DNA of 64,000 bases from Drosophila miranda (Eukaryota > Arthropoda > Insecta > Diptera > Drosophilidae), in contig NW_022881603.1 of the NCBI RefSeq assembly GCF_003369915.1, positions 39,044,624-39,108,623 of the forward strand, read 5' to 3'. The notes beneath the pieces are model-generated. The model was given only the letters and a program-made list of their open reading frames with translations, was not told the DNA's origin and did not search any database. Shown piece by piece: positions 58,501-64,000 of this stretch. The translations under genes were made by a program, and so were the position numbers. The stretch's first letter is position 1. Every line of letters begins with the position of its first letter.

Positions 58501-59631
58501 GCCCTCCGATCCAATTGGCAAGCGAGCAGCTGTATTCCTGTGGCCAATGGCAGGCGACGATCTGGGCGAGGATGAAGTAGAAGGCGGATCATCGCTTGGC
58601 GGTGATTGCCGGAGGGCAGCAAACAAGTCACGTTCATGGGGATTCCGTTGACTGCTTATAATTGGACGTGGCTGTGTCCTATTGGCAGCAGCTTCCCTTG
58701 GCTGGTCAGCAGGGGCTAAGATAGGAGCTGCATTGGCAGGAATCTGAAGCTTAGGTGGGGACACAACTACCGGCCCCATGGTCGCCGAGGCCAAGGAGGA
58801 AAAGTCGGATAGCTGTGGCTGCACGAATTTGTTCCCTTGCGTAGGTGTTTTACTAGACACTGACTCCCTCTCATCCGATGAGCTGGAGGAGAATTCCTCG
58901 GACTTCTCATCATCGCTGTTCTCTTTGCTCTCATAGAGTCCAGCATACTTGTGCTCCTGCCATTCCCTAGAACCAATAATGTAGGGCAAGGGAATGGCGT
59001 CGTACGGGCTCTTGGCGCGAAAGATTGTTCTGTCGATTAGAATAGTTAATAAGGAGTGTATCTTTATAAACACAACCCACATACGTAGAATCAACTGGCG
59101 CATCATCGTCGTCCGAATCGGGCACGTCAATGGTCACCGGCTCAAAGTTCTTGCGAAACATTCGCAGATTGTTTTCTAGAAATTCATTCGATATTTCCTC
59201 GGAACTTTTTGGGAGAGGCTCAGGCTGCAAGCAAATATTGATCATAAACAGTTCTCCAAGGAAAATTCATTGGCTGCTGGCACCTTCTTCTTTTCCGCAG
59301 GCATCTGAAAGTCGTCATCGTCAATCTCCTGCACCCGATACTCCACAAACTGTTGCCCGAACTGAAGTGAGCGCAGGCTGTTGGTAGCATTGCTCATCGC
59401 TATATCGGCTTCCTTGACACTAGTTTCGAACTCTCTCAGATTCCGAGTGGTCCGTTCCCCTCGTTCCTGCAGGTTCTGGGCAACAAAAATTAAATTAGTT
59501 TGCTGATAAGCTGAGTCAGTTGTGCGAACCTGGGAGATGCACTTCATTAGAGCCAGGAGAGCACAATCGCCAGCAAAGTTCCATTCTGGCGCCTGGGCAG
59601 TTATATCTGCAATTTCAGAATCTATATCCAT
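55519..59631 (-). CDS. FAM21: FAM21/WASHC2, WASH complex subunit
   Basis: Subunit of the WASH complex, which drives Arp2/3 actin on endosomes and binds retromer through a long acidic tail. Exons 59631-59529, 59465-59284, 59224-59085 and 59029-55519; the 59-63 nt introns are inferred from frame and GT-AG sites. The N-terminal head domain (WNFAGDCALLALMKCISQ, FGQQFVEYRVQEIDDDD) matches the family, followed by PLPYIIGSREW. The tail has many LFDDD, LFGS/LFSD repeats, the acidic LFa motifs that bind VPS35 and capping protein, up to the final LADLLGFK. About 1,350 residues, no stop or frameshift seen. Divergent from PinX1. Confidence 0.88.
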
Positions 59632-59975
59632 TGTCAGTCAAACACAGAGTGCAGATTCAAAATTAAATAATAACAATGCAAAACAAAGAGAAGGAAAAAT
59701 TAACAACACAGCAGTGATGAGCGCCGTTCACTTAGCTGCTACTTGTTGCTACTTAAAATCACTGCTGATCGAAGTGATACTAGGGAAAGAGGAAACGTGG
59801 TAAGAATACTGGCAGCTAAGATTTCGAATTTAATTTCGCTTTGCTTGCTAATTTACATAATACAGTCATTTAAATCTCGGTTTAAAAGCTAATTTTATTC
59901 ACGGTTCCGAATAGACGTCACTGCGACATTAAAATACTATCGCTCATCTCTATCCAGCAGCTGTTTTTCTATCGC

Positions 59976-59983
59976 TATCGATA
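59976..59983. promoter_or_regulatory. DRE-type site between FAM21 and PinX1
   Basis: Palindromic TATCGATA in the 422 nt between the two divergent start codons. This is the core DREF/BEAF-32 recognition sequence common in promoters of Drosophila housekeeping genes. Confidence 0.65.
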
Positions 59984-60053
59984 AGTTCATTTGATAACAC
60001 GTGTTGTGTCCGTCCGCATTTATTTAATATTATTGAAAGTTTTTACAAATAAA

Positions 60054-61750
60054 ATGGCTATGCTGGCAGAACCACGTCGCCGCAAACGGTACAATTTGTG
60101 CCCGCGCGGCAAAGCCCTGTACGAAGGTAAAGTCCTCGAAATAAAATGGTGACAAAAATAACTGAATGCTAGATATTTTGCAGATGATGCTCGCTTTGGC
60201 ACCAAAATGCTCGATAAAATGGGATGGTCCAAAGGAAAAGGTCTCGGCGCCAACGAGGACGGCCAACAGGACTTTTTTCGTGTTCGCTTGAAGAACGACG
60301 CTGAAGGATTGGGTTTCGAGGCAAGAGATGATCAGTGGACCGTTCATGAGGAGGGATTCAATGGACTCCTGATGAAACTCCTGGCACTGATGAAACCAAT
60401 GGTGCAAACGGAGCGAAACCTATTGGGTTTGGGTTTAAAGCCGCAGAACCAGAAGAGCCGCCCAAAAAGAAGCTCAAAGAGAGGATCAGTGGCATATCGC
60501 TGGAGGAGGCGTCAAAGGCGAGCAAGGCGCGTGTGCACTACAAGAAATTCACACGGGGGAAGGATTTATCGCAGTACAGCGAAAAGGACCTGGCCAATAT
60601 ATTCGGCAAAAAGGCCACCGAAGAGATTGACGCACCAGTAAAGATCGAACTAACTCAAGTGGAGGAAAAGGAGATAAATCCCAATTTTAGTGGTGTGGCA
60701 ACAGTAGCCACTGGGCTTTCTGTCCATGATTACTTCAAACAAAAATTGGAAGCCATGAAAAATAAGATCAAAAATGGAAGTGGAAATACCCTTACGCAAA
60801 GCCCTGACACTGATGAGGAGGTCCAGACAGAGAGCGTCCAAAGTGAGCCTATCAAAAAAAATAAGAAAAAGGACAAGGAGAGAACGGTCAAAGTGCCTGC
60901 TGAGGAGGAAGAAAATGTAGAGCCTAAGCAAAAGAAAAAGAAGAAGTCGAAACGTGCCTCCGACCATTAAGTTGAGCAGTCAGATTCAATTGCAGAAGAC
61001 AAACCAGTGGAAGTAGTATCTTTAGATGAAACGGCTTCCAAAACTAAAAAGAAATCAAAGGAAACGAAGGAAACCATTGCAAATGTTTTAGAAGAAGAGC
61101 CCTTAAAGAAGAAAAAGAAGTCAAGGAAAGACAAGAAAGTCGCCGAGACCAAGGATGATGCAGAATCCGAAGCTGCGACAGCCGTTCCAGATGACTCTGA
61201 GAATACCTCCTCGTCCAAAAGTAAAAAGAAGAAAAGATCGAAAGAAACAGTTGATAGCCTTTCAGAGCCTGTGGGGGAGGAAACAAATAAAGATGTACCT
61301 GAAGATTCTGTCCCAGCAGCTGACACAGTAAGGAAGCACAAGGACTCAGTAAGTGCTGAACCCAACTCATCCGGCGATAAAAGCGATCAATCAGCCGATG
61401 AAGATCAGCCTGAGGAGCTCTTATCTCTGGACGAAATAAAAGAAAAAATCAAATCATTCAATATTTATACCATCTCTCAATTTTGCGCAGACAAATTCCA
61501 AATGTTTGCTATGAATGCGTTTCGAGAATCGTCGCTGGCTGAAATAACAGGCTACGGGTGCAGCGCGAACATGGAGTTGAAGGTGGAGGAGATGAAGAAC
61601 GACGACAAGCGAATTATGGACCTTTGGAAGAATGAATCGTATTCTAGTTATAAGAAATCTGACAGATTTACAAACACCAGATATCCGAATCAGGTGAAGC
61701 GCACGACGCTACGGGCCGTGAAGAAAAGATTCCCATTTCAGGCCATTTGA
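60054..61750 (+). pseudogene. PinX1: PinX1 (G-patch protein), broken by a frameshift and a stop
   Basis: Homologue of PIN2/TERF1-interacting protein 1, a nucleolar G-patch factor (ribosome biogenesis; telomerase inhibitor in mammals). Exon 1 is 60054-60126 (MAMLAEPRRRKRYNL), exon 2 starts at 60184. The G-patch reads FGTKMLDKMGWSKGKGLG. Between about 60360 and 60380 the correct frame shifts by one nucleotide (EEGFNGLL gives way to TPDETPGTDETNG), consistent with a 1-nt deletion. The family motif VHYKKFTRGKDLS follows in the new frame. A TAA at 60968-60970 stops that frame, which then continues open, Lys-rich, to 61750 (KKRFPFQAI). Two lesions make this copy nonfunctional unless they are assembly errors. 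Confidence 0.82.
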
Positions 61751-62103
61751 TTAGGGCAAAACGAAATATATGTAATTCAACGTTATTATTAATACGATTT
61801 GTTTGTACATAAACAACTTAATTAAGTTTATTTTAAGCTTCATGGTCTACATTTTAATGTGTAACGCCGATAATTAAACTGAACTACATATGCCCCGCAA
61901 AGCTGTGCCATAATCTTCAGTCTTATTCATAGAACCAAGATGCGGCGTGACTCTGGTGGGATATGCACTTAACTCAACTCCCCCTTTAGTCTGCGCTTGA
62001 ATGTTAGGTACTCTCGCTGGTCCTGGTACTTGTGTAGTGTTCTAATATCAATGGGGTGCGGTGCCGCCTTAAAGCTAATCATGAAATACCAACACGCTTA
62101 AGA
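61751..62103. other. Convergent 3' interval
   Basis: 3' flanks of PinX1 and DCAF11. A minus-strand AATAAA at 61827-61832 could end DCAF11 transcripts. No gene seen. Confidence 0.5.
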
Positions 62104-64000
62104 CTAGTCTGGCGTCCCACGATTCGCTAGACGACGCGAACGGCGCAGTGGTCTTTTGTCCTGATCGGAGCTCTGCTGACGTTTCTCCGACCGATTGGCG
62201 TTGTTTCGATTAAAGTTGTTCAAATGAACGTGTGAGTCCCACTGCGAGAGAGATACAACCATAGAAAAATCATTCCACATGTACACCAGATGTGTTTTGA
62301 TCAACTTACCGAACCAGACACGATTTCAGAGCGCACTGGATGCCAGTCCAAGTCTCTTACCACATTCCTGTGCCCCTCAATAGCCTCTTTGATCCTGCCA
62401 GTCAGCACGTCGTAAACTGTAACCGATATGCAATTAAAGCTTTTTCAATTTCTTCTTCATTTTGCCCACTCACTAATAATGCGTCCCGTAGAACATCCTG
62501 TGTAGATGAAACGCTGTCCAGTCTGTTCCAACGGCGAGAACTTGGCGCGCAGCAGTGTTTTGGTTACTCTATGACCACGATAAGTCATTATACTGGAATC
62601 CCCGTCCATAGCCTTGCGGGGATCGTAAACTGCAAAAGAATACAATCATTAAACAAGAAACAAACAAAAATAGGGCTGGGAAATGTCCCTTAATCCTTAC
62701 ATGACTGTGGCACCCGATTCCAGCGATAGTCCCACATCGAAAGATCCAGTCGCTCTTGCCTGGTCCTGCTGCAATTTCGCGTATTGCTGGGCTGTCTCAA
62801 GTCCCACAGCTTAATGCTTTGATCTTTGGAATTGGAAAGTACATAATAGCCGTCGTTGCGGGAATCAATGTAGGTGATTCCGTCGTAGTGTCCAACCAGG
62901 GAGACCACCGCCCTGGACAGTTCCCGAGAGCGGAATGAGGTGCGCAGATCGAATACCTTGATCAGTCCGTCATCGCAGCCAGCGATTATCACATTTGGAT
63001 TCTTATCATGAAGGTAACTGACGGAGTTCACGTCAGTGCCAGGCATCCGATGAGTGCGCAAGATTTGGGTGGCACTCGTTTGAATGTCTGTAACGATGAC
63101 CATGGAATTATTACTGCCACCAATGATGGTGTCGCCCGTAGGCGAGTACCGAAGCGAGAATATAGCAAGTCGCAGATTGGGCAGCCCGTGGACATCGATC
63201 CATTGGCAGTCGTCCTCAGTGCCATTCACAGGCATTATGAAAACTGCAAGAAAATGCAAGTACAATCAGACTTAGTAATTCCTGCTCTGTGTTGCAAACA
63301 TATGGTTCAGTTCATGAGGTCATTCCAGAGTACAAAAGATAATATAACTTACATGAGCGGGACCAGGTGCTGTAGGCAAAGTTCTGCCCATTCGGACTGA
63401 AGTCGGCATCTATAATGCTCCATTCGACGTCGCGTGCTCTGATGCGATTGAGTAGATGGTAGGTGCCCTTCGCCCCGTCATAGATGCGCACGAAGCCATC
63501 TGCAACAGGTAATACGTGTTTAGCGAGGTGAAACTTGACCGTTGTGTCAACCCATTCTGACCTTGGCAGGCAATCAAGAGTCTGTCCCCACTCTTATCAA
63601 ACTTGGTCACAAACACCTTCGAGTCCAGCGACATCAGACGCAAGGACTTTTTATTTGGTATATACAGATTGGATATATAGCGCTGTTGGTTCTGCGAGAA
63701 AGAAGCAGTGCCAGGCGCGGCCAGACCATTTTCTCGCTGCTGCAGAGCGTGCAGGAGATTCCAGCGATCGTTCAATGGCTTGCTGGCGAAACCACTCAAA
63801 GCCCTTATCTCTTTGTACATGTCGGAGCCCTGCAAATTCATGAAGTACTCGTTAGTCTCGAATGAAAGCTGGAGTATTTCATGATTACTTGAAATTTGTG
63901 CAGGTTTGGCTCCCCCCTTATTTTGGGCAATTGGTTTGTGTGATAGCCCGTATTACGCATTTCCAACTCCATGGCATTTACAGTAAAGTTAATGTAATTG
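62104..64000 (-). CDS. DCAF11: DCAF11/WDR23, CUL4-DDB1 substrate receptor (5' end beyond window)
   Basis: WD-repeat substrate receptor of CUL4-DDB1 ubiquitin ligase; the worm homologue represses the SKN-1/Nrf stress response. Exons on the minus strand: edge to about 63891 (ELEMRNTGYHTN), about 63832-63564, 63501-63352, 63244-62701, about 62630-62474, about 62420-62311 and 62246-62104, separated by short GT-AG introns. Family-typical strings: RIRARDVEWSIIDADFSP, DVNSVSYL, YDGITYIDSRNDGYYVLSNSKDQSIKLWDLR, MWDYRWNRVP, SSIMTYRGHRV, QRFIYTGCSTGRI, GHRNVVRDLDWHP, SGSWD. The basic tail is short. No lesion found in the visible part. The first coding exon may start upstream of the window. Confidence 0.87.

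Noticed and set aside
59225-59283. Apparent stop (TGA) at the end of FAM21 exon 2
   Set aside because: A 59-nt GT-AG intron (59283-59225) joins AEKKK to PEPLPKSS in frame and removes the stop, so no lesion is needed.
59466-59528. 21 extra in-frame codons in FAM21 exon 1
   Set aside because: 63 nt flanked by GT and AG; removing them restores the alignment expected for the family head domain, so it is most likely an intron.

Overview
This is eukaryotic DNA from a Drosophila, most likely the obscura group. Introns are short (about 55-65 nt), the genes have clear fly and animal homologues, and there are five copies of a ~1.1 kb repeat with GTCC/GTCT microsatellites and ATATAT blocks (mini-me/DINE-1 type, resembling the ISY Helitron of D. 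miranda). The recognisable genes include rig (Gemin5) and arr (LRP5/6), which I recall as lying on D. melanogaster 2R (Muller C). Muller C is the arm that became the neo-sex chromosome of D. miranda. Several genes here are broken while heavily transposon-loaded and tandemly amplified, which is what a young degenerating neo-Y looks like. That placement is inference; a D. pseudoobscura-group autosomal segment is the alternative.

Layout. 1-2046: fragments of the ISY-like repeat and unassigned AT-rich DNA. 2047-6263: a CR1-like LINE on the minus strand, 5'-truncated and split by an ISY-like insertion. 6264-41735: a four-unit tandem array. Each unit (about 5.5 kb) holds a fragment of arr, a noncoding stretch, the 5' exons of rig (plus strand), and Cfap206 on the minus strand, which in unit 4 is nested in a rig intron. 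Unit junctions are identical (11925/11926, 30147/30148, 35708/35709). Unit 2 is split by a ~13.8 kb LTR retrotransposon (15842-29687). Unit 4 alone carries an intact PXMP2/Mpv17-family gene (37088-37660) and alone continues into the 3' exons of rig (to 43668). Every rig copy and every Cfap206 copy that I checked carries at least one disabling change.

The LTR element runs on the minus strand: 5' LTR, a lysine-tRNA-type primer site, gag, protease, RT/RNase H, integrase, an envelope-like ORF, then an extra acidic ORF with a VVDLT SUMO-interaction-like motif, a polypurine tract and the 3' LTR. It has an internal ~1.72 kb duplication of LTR end, primer site and gag, and an ISY-like insertion in the 3' LTR.

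43712-64000: a second, nearly complete CR1-like LINE (45694 to about 49860), then a four-transmembrane protein gene (51717-55127) whose frame is interrupted by a TAG 40 codons before the next stop, FAM21/WASHC2 (55519-59631, minus, apparently intact), PinX1 (60054-61750, plus, broken by a frameshift and a TAA) and DCAF11/WDR23 (62104 to beyond the edge, minus, apparently intact). FAM21 and PinX1 are divergent around a TATCGATA (DRE) site.

The most notable content is the rig/Cfap206 amplicon, its mosaic of shared mutations across units, one unit in which rig sense sequence is fused to antisense Cfap206, and the accessory ORF of the LTR element.
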